Shown one piece after another: positions 26,436-36,783 of a DNA stretch of 64,000 bases. Where the stretch lies: the NCBI RefSeq assembly GCF_014873915.1, contig NZ_JADBEJ010000001.1, positions 1,116,001 through 1,180,000 on the forward strand, written 5' to 3'. The DNA comes from Amycolatopsis roodepoortensis. Its GTDB lineage: Bacteria; Actinomycetota; Actinomycetes; Mycobacteriales; Pseudonocardiaceae. Positions within the stretch are counted from its first letter, which is position 1, and every line of letters begins with the position of its first letter. The notes under the pieces were generated by a model. It was not told the DNA's origin. It saw nothing but the letters and a program-made list of their open reading frames with translations, and made no database searches. A program made the position numbers and the translations under genes.

Positions 26436-26642
26436 ATGAGCGAGACGACCTACACCGTCACCGGGATGACCTGCGGCCACTGCGCGACCTCGGTCACCGA
26501 AGAGGTCTCCAAGATCGACGGCGTCACCGACGTCCGGGTCGACCTGCCGACCGGCGCCGTGACCGTCACCGGTTCCCGTGAACCCGCGGTGGCCGACGTC
26601 CGCGCCGCCGTCGAAGAAGCCGGATATCACCTGACCGCCTGA
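26436..26642 (+). CDS. Copper chaperone (heavy-metal-associated domain, CopZ-like)
   Basis: The 68-residue protein is a single HMA domain with the metal site GMTCGHC at residues 9-15 and the ferredoxin-like pattern ending DVRAAVEEAGYHL. It binds Cu(I) in the cytosol and delivers it to the CopA ATPase encoded 1 kb downstream. The ATG at 26436 follows CGAGGAGAG; an upstream in-frame ATG (26379) lies within the operator and is unlikely. Confidence 0.92.
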   Translation: MSETTYTVTGMTCGHCATSVTEEVSKIDGVTDVRVDLPTGAVTVTGSREPAVADVRAAVEEAGYHLTA

Positions 26643-26686
26643 GCGGCTCCACGATCGCGGGTGGCACCCGCACTAAGGACTCCACG

Positions 26687-27594
26687 ATGAACACAGCAGC
26701 GAAGCTTTCCGCCTACGGTGCGGTACTCGCCCTGGTCGCCGGCGGCGGCTGGGTGACGGGCACGGCTGTCGGTCCGTTCGCCGGCGCGGCCGGCGTGCCC
26801 GGTGGCGAGGACGCCGGGCACTCGGACAACCACGGCGGCACCGTCGCGGAAGCGGCGCACGGCAAGCAGGAGCACGAGCCCGCCGGGCTCGCGTCGGCCA
26901 AGGGCGGCTACACCCTCACGCCCACCACCACGACGCTCACCCCCGGGCAGACCGCTCCCTTCACCTTCCGGATCCTCGGCGCCGACGGCGCGCCGGTGAC
27001 CGCCTACGACGTCGAACACGAGAAGCGGATGCACCTCATCGTCGTCCGCCGCGATACCGCCGGTTTCCAGCACGTCCACCCCGAACTCGGTGCGGACGGG
27101 ACCTGGTCCGTGCCATTGGCCGTCGGGGACGCGGGGGTCTACCGCGTCTTCGCCGACTTCAAGCCCAGCGGCGGCGAGGCGATCACCCTGGGGGCGGACC
27201 TCTTCGCGGGCGGGGACTTCCGCCCGGCCGAGTACCGGAGCGCGCACGTCGCGGAGATCGACGGCTACCAGGTCCACCTCGATGGCGACCTCAAGCCGGG
27301 AATGTCGTCGAAGGTGACCCTCACCGTCACCAAGAACGGCCGCGAGGTCACCGATCTCCAGCCGTACCTGGGTGCTTACGGGCATTTGGTCGCGCTGCGC
27401 GGCGGCGACCTCGCGTACCTGCACGTCCATCCGGACGGCGAGCCCGGTGACGGCCGGACCAAGCCGGGTCCGGCGGTCACCTTCTTCGCCGAGGTCCCGA
27501 CGGCGGGCACCTACCGGCTGTTCCTGGACTTCCAGCACGAGGGCAAGGTCCGCACCGCGGAATTCACCGTCACGACAGGGGAAGGGAGCCACTG

Positions 27595-27595
<1 letters not shown>
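26687..27595 (+). CDS. Secreted or membrane-anchored His-rich protein of the copper operon
   Basis: The 302-residue protein has an N-terminal hydrophobic signal or anchor ([19 protein letters not shown]). A His-rich linker follows ([17 protein letters not shown], residues about 44-65), then two beta-sandwich-like repeats with clustered His ([26 protein letters not shown]). The HxH clusters suggest extracytoplasmic metal binding. It lies 44 bp after the copZ-like gene and its stop overlaps the copA start by 4 nt or less, so it is part of the copper response. Homologues are annotated only as hypothetical or metal-binding in my recollection. Confidence 0.85.
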
Positions 27596-29847
<2,252 letters not shown>

Positions 29848-29872
29848 CGGGCGGACCAGACCTCCTCCAGTA

Positions 29873-29900
29873 TGAACAAGCGTTCATGAACGCACGTTCA
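29873..29900. promoter_or_regulatory. Tandem TetR operators (two abutting 14-bp palindromes)
   Basis: TGAACAAGCGTTCA (29873-29886) is immediately followed by TGAACGCACGTTCA (29887-29900). Both are TGAAC-N4-GTTCA palindromes, and a GGAGGAGG ribosome binding site follows. They precede the methyltransferase-TetR operon, so the encoded TetR protein is the obvious ligand. Confidence 0.75.
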
Positions 29901-29919
29901 TAACGGAGGAGGTTCTGGT

Positions 29920-30753
29920 ATGTCCGGCATCGTCAACACCGCGCAGTCGGAGGCGTGGAACGGCTACGAGGGACGGCATTGGGCCGAGCACGACGCGCGC
30001 TACGACGCGGTGAACAGCGGGTTCAACGAGTTCCTGTTCGAGGCCGCCGGAATCGGCGAGCGGGACCGGGTGCTCGACATCGGCTGCGGCAACGGGCAGG
30101 TCACCCGGCTCGCCGCCGTCCGTGCTCCGCTCGGGGGAGCGACCGGGATCGACCTGTCCGCGCCGATGCTCGCGACGGCGCGGGCGCGCGCGGAGGCCGA
30201 AGGCGTCGCGAACGTGGCGTTCGAGCAGGGTGACGTCCAGGTCTTCCCGTTCGAGGACGCGGTTTTCGACGTCGCGCTCAGCCGGTTCGCGGTGACGTTC
30301 TTCGCCGATCCGGTCGCCGCGTTCGCGAACGTCCGCCGGGCGCTGAAACCGGGCGGCAGGCTCGCCTTTCTGTGCATGACCGCGCTCGCCGGAACCGACC
30401 TCGGTACCGTTTTCGGCGCGCTGGCGCCGTTTCTGCCCACCCCGACCGGTGAGGACGGCACGGGGCCGACGGCCTTCGCCGATCCGGCGCGGGTTCGCTC
30501 GGTGCTGACCGGTGCCGGATTCCGCGATGTCGCCTGCGACCGTGTCGAGGCGGACCAGGTCTGGGGGAGCGACGTTCCCGACGCGGCCGCGTTCATCGCC
30601 GATTGGGGTCCGGTCAAGTACCACCTCGGCCAGGTGAGCACCGAAGCCGCGAACAATGCGCGAGAAGCGCTATCCGCCGCGCTAGAGCCTTTTGCGACTC
30701 CCGGCGGTGTCCGGTTGCGCGGCGCCGCCTGGCTGGTCAGGGCGAAATCCTGA
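29920..30753 (+). CDS. Class I SAM-dependent methyltransferase
   Basis: The 277-residue protein has the UbiE/Methyltransf_11 pattern: motif I VLDIGCGNGQVT (about residues 49-60), acidic loop GIDLSAPMLATAR and motif II FPFEDAVFDVALSRFAVTFF. Substrate is unknown; relatives methylate small molecules. A strong GGAGGAGG lies upstream. It is followed, with a one-base overlap, by a TetR gene, and both appear to be self-regulated through the twin operator upstream. Confidence 0.92.
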   Translation: MSGIVNTAQSEAWNGYEGRHWAEHDARYDAVNSGFNEFLFEAAGIGERDRVLDIGCGNGQVTRLAAVRAPLGGATGIDLSAPMLATARARAEAEGVANVAFEQGDVQVFPFEDAVFDVALSRFAVTFFADPVAAFANVRRALKPGGRLAFLCMTALAGTDLGTVFGALAPFLPTPTGEDGTGPTAFADPARVRSVLTGAGFRDVACDRVEADQVWGSDVPDAAAFIADWGPVKYHLGQVSTEAANNAREALSAALEPFATPGGVRLRGAAWLVRAKS

Positions 30754-31364
30754 TGTCACCGAGAAAAGCGGCCGCCCTGCGGCATACGGAAGACGGGCGG
30801 AGCCTGCGCGAGCACTTGATCGATACCGCCGCGGACCTGATCTCCGCGCACGGCACCGCGGAACTCACGGTGCGGGCGATCGCGCGCGCGGCGGGAGTCG
30901 CCGATGGCGTGCTGTACAACCATTTCGCCGACAAGGAGGAGTTGCTGGCCGACGCATTGGCAGAGCACGTACGGAGAGTGGAAGCCGGACTCGGCGAGCT
31001 TCCCGAGCCCGGTTCGGCTACGGTCGAGGCCAATCTCCGCGCCCAGCTGGCGTACGGGTTGGCTCTGCACAAGGAGATCCTGCCCGCGTTCGCCGGGCTG
31101 CTGGCCCGCCCCGTCGTGCTCGCGCGGTTCGGGGAACGGGCGGGCGACCGCGAGACCTGGCGCGATCGCCTCGTCGGATACCTGCGGGCGGAAAAGGAAC
31201 TCGGCAGGCTCGACGGCGATGTCGGGGCGGCGGCGGCCATGCTGGTCGGCGTCTGCCATGAGACGGTGCTCTCCGGTCTGCTTCCGCACGGCCCGGCGGT
31301 GACCACTTCGCCGGCGGTGGAAGCCGTGGTCAGGACGGTGCTGGAGGGTATCGCGGCCCGATGA
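30753..31364 (+). CDS. TetR family regulator (autoregulator of the methyltransferase operon)
   Basis: The 203-residue protein has a TetR HTH at residues about 18-65 (LIDTAADLISAHGTAELTVR, ADGVLYNHFADKEEL) and an all-helical C-terminal domain. ATG overlaps the methyltransferase stop by one base. Being second in the operon, it probably represses its own promoter at 29873-29900. Confidence 0.92.
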   Translation: MSPRKAAALRHTEDGRSLREHLIDTAADLISAHGTAELTVRAIARAAGVADGVLYNHFADKEELLADALAEHVRRVEAGLGELPEPGSATVEANLRAQLAYGLALHKEILPAFAGLLARPVVLARFGERAGDRETWRDRLVGYLRAEKELGRLDGDVGAAAAMLVGVCHETVLSGLLPHGPAVTTSPAVEAVVRTVLEGIAAR

Positions 31365-31454
31365 ACTCCGGCACGGGTTGATCGGCGGGCGTTCTGGGTA
31401 ACCCGGATGTGCGACTTCAGCAGGGAGGCCGCGCGCGACGGGAAGGGTGGCTCC

Positions 31455-31916
31455 ATGATCAGTATCGCGGAGCATCCGGTGCCGGGAACCTGGGTGCTTG
31501 ACCTGCGAGCCACGACGCCGCGGGCGTTGCCGGACATGCGTGCCTGGGTGGTCAGATGCCTTCCCGATCTCGGCGAGGGGCACCGCGACGACGTCCTGCT
31601 CGCCGCGACGGAACTCGTCGCCAACGCCTACGTGCACGGAGGTGGCGCACGCCACATCCAGTTGTGGCGTGGCGTCGCACCCTGCGCGGTGCGTATCGAG
31701 GTCGCGGACGTCAGTGTCGAGCAACCCCGCGCGCGGAGTTCGCAGTTCGAGGATCCCCGCGGCCGCGGGCTGCTCGTCGTCGACGGGGTGGCGGTGCAAT
31801 GGGGAGTCCGGCGTGAGCCGGTGCGGGGCGGGAAGATCGTCTGGGCGCACATCCGGTGCGACGGCCGGTGTCCGGAAGCGCTCCCGCGCGTGCGCACCAG
31901 GCGCTCCCGGAACTGA
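31455..31916 (+). CDS. ATP-binding anti-sigma regulatory kinase-like protein (RsbW/SpoIIAB-type)
   Basis: The 153-residue protein is a HATPase_c_2 domain: N-box DVLLAATELVANAYVHGG (about residues 40-57), G1 box RIEVADVS and G2 region PRGRGLLVVDGVAVQWG. Such stand-alone domains in actinomycetes regulate sigma-B-type factors or partner with STAS antagonists; no sigma factor or antagonist is adjacent. The ATG at 31455 behind GGAAGGGTGG is preferred to an upstream ATG at 31407, because it matches the usual N-terminal length. Confidence 0.88.
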   Translation: MISIAEHPVPGTWVLDLRATTPRALPDMRAWVVRCLPDLGEGHRDDVLLAATELVANAYVHGGGARHIQLWRGVAPCAVRIEVADVSVEQPRARSSQFEDPRGRGLLVVDGVAVQWGVRREPVRGGKIVWAHIRCDGRCPEALPRVRTRRSRN

Positions 31917-31922
31917 CCGGGC

Positions 31923-33278
31923 TCAGACCGCGCGGCGCGCGGTGAGCAGGCCGAGGGCGGAGACGGCCGCGAAACCGAAAAACAGCCACCTCGCCGACAT
32001 GACCACCGAAGAGCCGCCGAAGTTGACCAGCAGACCGGCGACGGCCGCGCCGAACGCGGTCGACATCGTCAGGATCGTCGCGATCGCGGCGGCCGCCTGC
32101 CCACCCTCGCCGTCGGGCGCGGAGGTCATCGCCGCGACGGACAGATGAGGCATCGCGATGCCGATTCCGGTGCCACCGAGGAAGAGCACCGGCAGCCAGG
32201 CGAGTACGACGGGCAGCGACGGCTGCTCGGTCTGCACCAGCCCCAGCAGCGCGAATCCCGCCGCGAGGCAGACGGGCCCGGCCAGCACCAGGCGTCGTGT
32301 CTTACGCGCCGAAGCGCTGACGAGCTGGCTCACCGACCAGCCCAAGGACAGCGCGGCGGCGAAGAATCCCGCCGCCGCGGGCGGAAGCCCGCCCAGCCGC
32401 TGGCCGAACAACGGCAAGAACGTCTCCACCGCGACGCCGGACGCCAGGACCATGATGGTCAGGTAGATCCACCGCAGCCGTGAACCCCGCCGGTAGACCG
32501 AAGCGGGGAGAACACTCGCCGCCGCACGGTTTTCCGCCACCAGGAACGCGCCGACGAGCACGAGACCCAGCGTGATGAAGGCCGCCATCGTGAGGGCGTC
32601 GGACAGGATCCCGGCCACGCTCACCGCCCCGGCGGCGCCGACGATCAGGGCCAGCGAAACGACCGGGACCGGCCGCGACCGCGCCGGGCGTTCGACGGCG
32701 GGAAGCGCGCGGGGCACGAAAATCGCCAGCACACCCGCGGCCACCGCGAGGATCGCGAACGCCGCCCGCCACGAACCGAACTGTGCCGAGAAACCGCCGA
32801 GTGCGGGGCCCGCGAAGTTCCCCACTCCGAACATCGCGGAGATCAGGGCGCTGCCCCGGCTCCACAGCCGAGGCGGCAACGCCGAATGGATCAGGGCGAA
32901 GCCGAGCCCGGTCAGCAGGCCGGCGCCGAGCCCCTGTGTCCCGCGCCCGATGAGGAGGATCGGCATCGACGGGCTCGCCGCGCACAAGACCGAGCCGGCG
33001 GCGAAGACACCGAAACCGATCAGATAGGAAGCCTTGCCGCCGAAGCGGGTGAGGGCCTGGCCCACCAGCATGGTCGCGACGACCTGGGCGACCAGGAACG
33101 CCGTCATGGTCCAGGCGTACAGCGGCCGCCCGCCGATGTCCCCGACGGCGGTCGGCAGGAGGCTCGCCGCCACGTAGATGGTGATCGCGCCGACGAGCAC
33201 GCCGCCCGCCAGTACCGCCGACGTGCTCGTATGGCGGCCCAATTCCCGCCACGATCCGACTTCTTGCCCGATGCTCAC
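31923..33278 (-). CDS. MFS transporter (drug efflux type)
   Basis: The 451-residue protein has about 12 or more hydrophobic helices. The motif-A-like GQALTRFGGKAS lies between helices 2 and 3, and LLIGRGTQGLGAGLLTGLGF in helix 4-5 is typical of DHA-type exporters. The GTG at 33278 follows AAGGAGAAC at ideal spacing and is preferred over an upstream start at 33350. It is downstream of and co-oriented with a TetR gene, 89 bp away, with a palindrome between. The substrate is unknown. Confidence 0.9.
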   Translation of the reverse strand: MSIGQEVGSWRELGRHTSTSAVLAGGVLVGAITIYVAASLLPTAVGDIGGRPLYAWTMTAFLVAQVVATMLVGQALTRFGGKASYLIGFGVFAAGSVLCAASPSMPILLIGRGTQGLGAGLLTGLGFALIHSALPPRLWSRGSALISAMFGVGNFAGPALGGFSAQFGSWRAAFAILAVAAGVLAIFVPRALPAVERPARSRPVPVVSLALIVGAAGAVSVAGILSDALTMAAFITLGLVLVGAFLVAENRAAASVLPASVYRRGSRLRWIYLTIMVLASGVAVETFLPLFGQRLGGLPPAAAGFFAAALSLGWSVSQLVSASARKTRRLVLAGPVCLAAGFALLGLVQTEQPSLPVVLAWLPVLFLGGTGIGIAMPHLSVAAMTSAPDGEGGQAAAAIATILTMSTAFGAAVAGLLVNFGGSSVVMSARWLFFGFAAVSALGLLTARRAV

Positions 33279-33354
33279 GCGGTTCTCCTTGTCGTCGAAA
33301 GGATTGCGCTTCGCATCCTGTCGGCGCGGGAAGCCCCGGTAATCGGGCAAATCG

Positions 33355-33369
33355 GACGTGAATCACGTC
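33355..33369. promoter_or_regulatory. Palindrome GACGTG-AAT-CACGTC upstream of the MFS gene
   Basis: A perfect 6-bp inverted repeat with a 3-nt centre overlaps the stop codon region of the TetR gene and lies about 80 bp before the MFS start. It could be an operator for the MFS promoter, or part of a 3' hairpin. It does not resemble the GTAAGAG operators on the other side of the TetR gene. Confidence 0.4.
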
Positions 33370-33958
33370 ACATTTTCGTACGGCCTTCGATGGCGGCGCG
33401 GGCGGCCTCGACCGACTTCCGGACGACGACTTCCGTGGAGTAGCCCTGTTTCTTGAAGACGCCGTCGAGGTAGAACGTGCCGTAGCCGTGTGCCTGGGTG
33501 AACAGCTGCTCCATCAATTCGAGCCCGTCCTGCGGCCGGTCCGCGACGGTCAGGCAGAGCATGACGAACTGGTCGGTCAGGCGGCGGGTCTGCTCGTGCA
33601 GTGCGGCGTGCTCGGGACCCTGCAAGCCGTCCGAGTAGATGATGTTCATCCCGGCGCGGCGTTCGATGAGGTACTCCGTGTACGCGCCCGCGGCCGCGGC
33701 GAGTGCGGCGACGGGTTCGCTCTCGGCCTCGATGGCTTTCTGCACCCTGTCGGCCAATTGGCAGGCGACGGTGGCCGCGAGCGCGGCGAGCAGGCTCTCC
33801 TTGTCCGGGAAGTGCCGATAGGGCGCGCCCGGGCTGACCTTCGCGCGCCTGGCGACCTCGGCGACCGAGAACGCGCCGAGCCCCTGTTCGGCGATCAGGT
33901 CCAGCGAGACCCGCACGAGTTCGGCGCGAAGATCGCCGTGATGGTACTTGCCGCCCAT
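33368..33958 (-). CDS. TetR family regulator
   Basis: The 196-residue protein has the HTH FSVAEVARRAKVSPGAPYRH plus FPDKESLLAALA (about residues 25-65), with the N-terminal GKYHHGDLRAELV characteristic of the TetR_C_13/WHG-type subgroup. The ATG at 33958 is preferred; a GTG at 33970 adds four residues. It is divergent from a zinc alcohol dehydrogenase gene, with two copies of a GTAAGAG-type operator between. Confidence 0.92.
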   Translation of the reverse strand: MGGKYHHGDLRAELVRVSLDLIAEQGLGAFSVAEVARRAKVSPGAPYRHFPDKESLLAALAATVACQLADRVQKAIEAESEPVAALAAAAGAYTEYLIERRAGMNIIYSDGLQGPEHAALHEQTRRLTDQFVMLCLTVADRPQDGLELMEQLFTQAHGYGTFYLDGVFKKQGYSTEVVVRKSVEAARAAIEGRTKM

Positions 33959-33991
33959 GTCGTGGATCACACCGTCCCGGTCGCGGAATAT

Positions 33992-34030
33992 GTAAGAGCC
34001 CTCTTACGCTAGTTGTAAGTGACCTCTTAC
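33992..34030. promoter_or_regulatory. Two TetR operators, GTAAGAG-N2-CTCTTAC type
   Basis: GTAAGAGCCCTCTTAC (33992-34007) is a perfect 7-2-7 palindrome. GTAAGTGACCTCTTAC (34015-34030) is a second copy with one mismatch, 23 bp away, about two helical turns. They fill the promoter space between the divergent TetR and alcohol dehydrogenase genes. Confidence 0.8.
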
Positions 34031-34058
34031 ATGGTCTCACTGTTTCTCGGAGGGTTTC

Positions 34059-35108
34059 ATGACGACGACCACGCACGCCATCGCCGCGCCGTCCCCGGGC
34101 GCCGCACTGTCGCCGACGACGATCGAGCGTCGCGACCTGCGTCCGGACGACGTGCTGATCGACATCGCGTACGCGGGGATCTGCCACAGCGACATCCACC
34201 AGGTGAAGGAGGACTGGGGCAGCGCGATCTTCCCGATGGTGCCCGGCCACGAGATCGCCGGCGTCGTCGCCGCGGTCGGTTCGGACGTGACGAAGTACCA
34301 GGTCGGTGACCGCGTCGGGGTCGGTTGCATGGTCGATTCCTGTGGTGAGTGCGAATACTGCCTCGCGGGCACCGAGCAGTTCTGCGTCAAGGGCAACATC
34401 CAGACCTACAACGGCGTCGGCTTCGACGGCGAGAACACCTACGGCGGCTACAGCCGCCAGATCGTCGTAAAGGACTCCTTCGTCTGCCGCATCCCGGAAG
34501 GCATCGGCCTCGACGTCGCCGCCCCGCTGCTGTGCGCGGGCATCACCACCTACTCGCCGTTGAACCGCTGGGGCGCTGGGCCGGGCAAGAAGGTCGCCGT
34601 CGTCGGTCTCGGCGGGCTCGGCCACATGGCGGTCAAGATCGCGGTCGCCATGGGCGCCGAGGTCACCGTGCTCAGCCAGAGCCTGAAGAAGCAGGAGGAC
34701 GGCCTGAAGCTGGGTGCGAAGGACTACTTCGCGACCGGCGACGCGTCGACGTTCAAGCAGCTGCGCGGCCGCTTCGACCTGATCCTCAACACCGTTTCCG
34801 CGACGCTGCCCGTCGACTCCTACCTCGGCATGCTGCGCGTCGGCGGGGCGATGGTGAACGTCGGCGCGCCCGGCGAACCGTTGTCCTACAACGCCTTCTC
34901 GCTGCTCGGCGGGAACAGGGTGCTCGCCGGTTCGATGATCGGCGGGATCGCCGAGACGCAGGAGATGCTCGACTTCTGCGCCGAGCACGGGATCGGCGCG
35001 GAGATCGAGACGATCTCGGCCGACCAGGTGAACGTGGCCTACGACCGGGTCGAGAACAGCGACGTGCGGTACCGGTTCGTCATCGACGCGGCGACCATCG
35101 GCGCGTGA
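34059..35108 (+). CDS. Zinc-dependent NAD(P) alcohol dehydrogenase (CAD/YahK-type)
   Basis: The 349-residue protein is a medium-chain dehydrogenase. Catalytic zinc ligands sit in AGICHSDIH (Cys about residue 41) and PGHEIAG (His about 63, Glu about 64); structural zinc ligands in [15 protein letters not shown] (about 94-108). The Rossmann motif [15 protein letters not shown] is near 185. This is the cinnamyl-alcohol/aldehyde reductase (AdhC, YahK) subgroup, which reduces a broad range of aldehydes with NADPH. Divergent TetR and twin operators suggest aldehyde- or phenolic-inducible expression. It ends before palindromic repeat copy 2. Confidence 0.92.
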   Translation: MTTTTHAIAAPSPGAALSPTTIERRDLRPDDVLIDIAYAGICHSDIHQVKEDWGSAIFPMVPGHEIAGVVAAVGSDVTKYQVGDRVGVGCMVDSCGECEYCLAGTEQFCVKGNIQTYNGVGFDGENTYGGYSRQIVVKDSFVCRIPEGIGLDVAAPLLCAGITTYSPLNRWGAGPGKKVAVVGLGGLGHMAVKIAVAMGAEVTVLSQSLKKQEDGLKLGAKDYFATGDASTFKQLRGRFDLILNTVSATLPVDSYLGMLRVGGAMVNVGAPGEPLSYNAFSLLGGNRVLAGSMIGGIAETQEMLDFCAEHGIGAEIETISADQVNVAYDRVENSDVRYRFVIDAATIGA

Positions 35109-35142
35109 CCGCCCGGCCCGCCCGGCACTGCCCTGGCGGCCA

Positions 35143-35197
35143 TGTCGCGAAAGCCACTTTCGAGACGTCTGGTGTCCCGAAAGTGGCTTTCGCGACA
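35143..35197. repeat. 24-bp palindromic repeat, copy 2
   Basis: Arms 35143-35166 and 35174-35197 are inverted with one mismatch around a 7-nt loop (GTCTGGT). The arms are nearly identical to copy 1 at 26219-26271 (core GCGAAAGCCACTTTCG). It sits between the convergent alcohol dehydrogenase and CPBP protease genes, where it could terminate both. Confidence 0.9.
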
Positions 35198-35217
35198 CCG
35201 CCTCCGGAGCCCAGGGT

Positions 35218-36087
35218 TCACATCAGCAGCAGGGGCACGGTGTTCATCGCGGTGTGCGCGGCGATCGGCGCCCACAGGTTGCGGTAGCGCGACCACAGGT
35301 AGCCGGTGAACAGCCCGAAGAACCCTTGGAACGCCACGATCGCGCCCAGGGTGAGTGGGAGCGACCCCTGTCCGTGCGTCGGCAGATGCAGCCACGCGAA
35401 CAGCAACGCCGCCAGCAGGATTCCCGGCCACCGCCCGAAAAGCGCCTCGAGCCGGGTCTGCAGCATGCCGCGGAAGAAGACCTCTTCGAGGACGTTCGCG
35501 GTGAAGAACGTCAGGGTGGCGCCGACCGCCAGGTATACCGGGTCGGGGTAATCCTCCGAGGTGGGGAGCGGCGGCGCGAGCGGGCCGAGGACGTAGAGCC
35601 AGCCGAACACGAGCACCGCCGGGATCGGCGCGAGCCATCGCCAGGTCTCCCGCGGCCACCACGTGAGCCGGAACGGATCGGGTTCCCCTCGCGTGCGCAG
35701 GAGGATCAACGGCAGGACCAGGAACACGAGCGGCTTGGCGAGCGCCCAGATGTCGCGGACCAGCGCCTGCTGTCCCACCGCCGAAACCAGGAACAACGCC
35801 AGCGGCCACAGAAAGGCGATGAGCGCCAGGGCCGTCGCCTGCTTCCGGAGCCTGCGCCGGTAGGGCACGCCGGGGAGCAGGTTCGGCGCATGGAGCGGGA
35901 TCCCATGGACGAGCAGAATCCCGGCCAGCGCCGGGATCAGTGCTCCGGCAAGGGAAAGCGCCTTGTCCGAATCCGCGGACGGCTTGATCGTGTCGTGCCC
36001 GGTCGCCAGCAGCAGCGCGGGCGCGGCCACGAACACCGCGAGCCCGCCGAAGAGGATTCCCCAGGCGGGTACCGGTTTTTCTGTCAT
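35218..36087 (-). CDS. CPBP family intramembrane metalloprotease (CAAX-like)
   Basis: The 289-residue protein has about eight hydrophobic helices and all three CPBP motifs: EEVFFRGMLQTR (about residues 199-210), FAWLHLPTHG (His about 232) and HTAMN (about 281). Bacterial CPBP proteins include Abi immunity proteins and uncharacterised proteases or peptide-maturation factors. It is co-oriented with the TetR gene 52 bp upstream, and both are divergent from an ABC exporter, so it may belong to the same regulated unit. Confidence 0.9.
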   Translation of the reverse strand: MTEKPVPAWGILFGGLAVFVAAPALLLATGHDTIKPSADSDKALSLAGALIPALAGILLVHGIPLHAPNLLPGVPYRRRLRKQATALALIAFLWPLALFLVSAVGQQALVRDIWALAKPLVFLVLPLILLRTRGEPDPFRLTWWPRETWRWLAPIPAVLVFGWLYVLGPLAPPLPTSEDYPDPVYLAVGATLTFFTANVLEEVFFRGMLQTRLEALFGRWPGILLAALLFAWLHLPTHGQGSLPLTLGAIVAFQGFFGLFTGYLWSRYRNLWAPIAAHTAMNTVPLLLM

Positions 36088-36139
36088 CGGGAAAGGATCT
36101 TCGAAGACGCGCGAGTCCGCGTCATCACTTCGGAGGACT

Positions 36140-36709
36140 TCAGCCGACCGCGATGACCTTTTCCAGGCTGCGCAGGCACAACGTGAGGGCCTCGTGCTTC
36201 GGTGTCTTTTCGCGCACCAGTTCCCACGCCGTGTAGAGCATGCTCCAGAGCAGCTGCAGCAACCACTCCTTCGTCATCGCCGGATCGATCGAGCCCTCGG
36301 CGTGCCCGCGTTCGATGAGCCGGAGCAGGCGGCGGTCGTCGTCGCTCTCTTCCGCCCATTCGGGCCGGGTCACCAGGTCCGGCATGGTGAACAGCAGCTG
36401 GAAGATGTCGGCGTGCTCGAAGTACTCCTGGCACAGTCGCGCCAGCACGGCGGGGACCGGGCCGTCGTCGAGCCTGGCCCGCTCGGTGCTCAGGGAGATC
36501 TTGTCGAGGGCGTCGTGACTGATCGCGTCGATCAGGTCCGAACGCTCGGCGAAGTACCGGTGCACCGTGGTGCGCCCGACGTTCGCCGCCGCCGCGATGT
36601 CGGCCAGCGAGGCGCCCGGTTGCTTGGTCAACGTCTCGATGGCCGCGTCCAGGATGGCGCGCCGGGTCCTCGCCCGGACACCCGTCTCGGTGACCACACC
36701 CTCACTCAT
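36140..36709 (-). CDS. TetR family regulator
   Basis: The 189-residue protein has the HTH RRAILDAAIETLTKQPGASL and VGRTTVHRYFAERSDLIDA (about residues 15-60), and a helical C-terminal domain. The ATG at 36709 gives the normal TetR length; the frame stays open further upstream but that part lies across the operator. It is divergent from the ABC exporter (36784) and upstream of the CPBP protease. Confidence 0.92.
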   Translation of the reverse strand: MSEGVVTETGVRARTRRAILDAAIETLTKQPGASLADIAAAANVGRTTVHRYFAERSDLIDAISHDALDKISLSTERARLDDGPVPAVLARLCQEYFEHADIFQLLFTMPDLVTRPEWAEESDDDRRLLRLIERGHAEGSIDPAMTKEWLLQLLWSMLYTAWELVREKTPKHEALTLCLRSLEKVIAVG

Positions 36710-36758
36710 GGCCGGTACCGTACCTCGCTTCCGATATGGAACTCGTTTGACGATTTTA

Positions 36759-36772
36759 GAACACTCGTGTTC
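36759..36772. promoter_or_regulatory. Candidate TetR operator GAACAC-TC-GTGTTC
   Basis: A perfect 14-bp palindrome lies 11 bp before the ABC exporter start and 50 bp before the divergent TetR start. A partial second site, GGAACTCGTTT, lies at about 36738-36748. Binding here would block the exporter promoter. Confidence 0.65.
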
Positions 36773-36783
36773 CATTGAGAACC

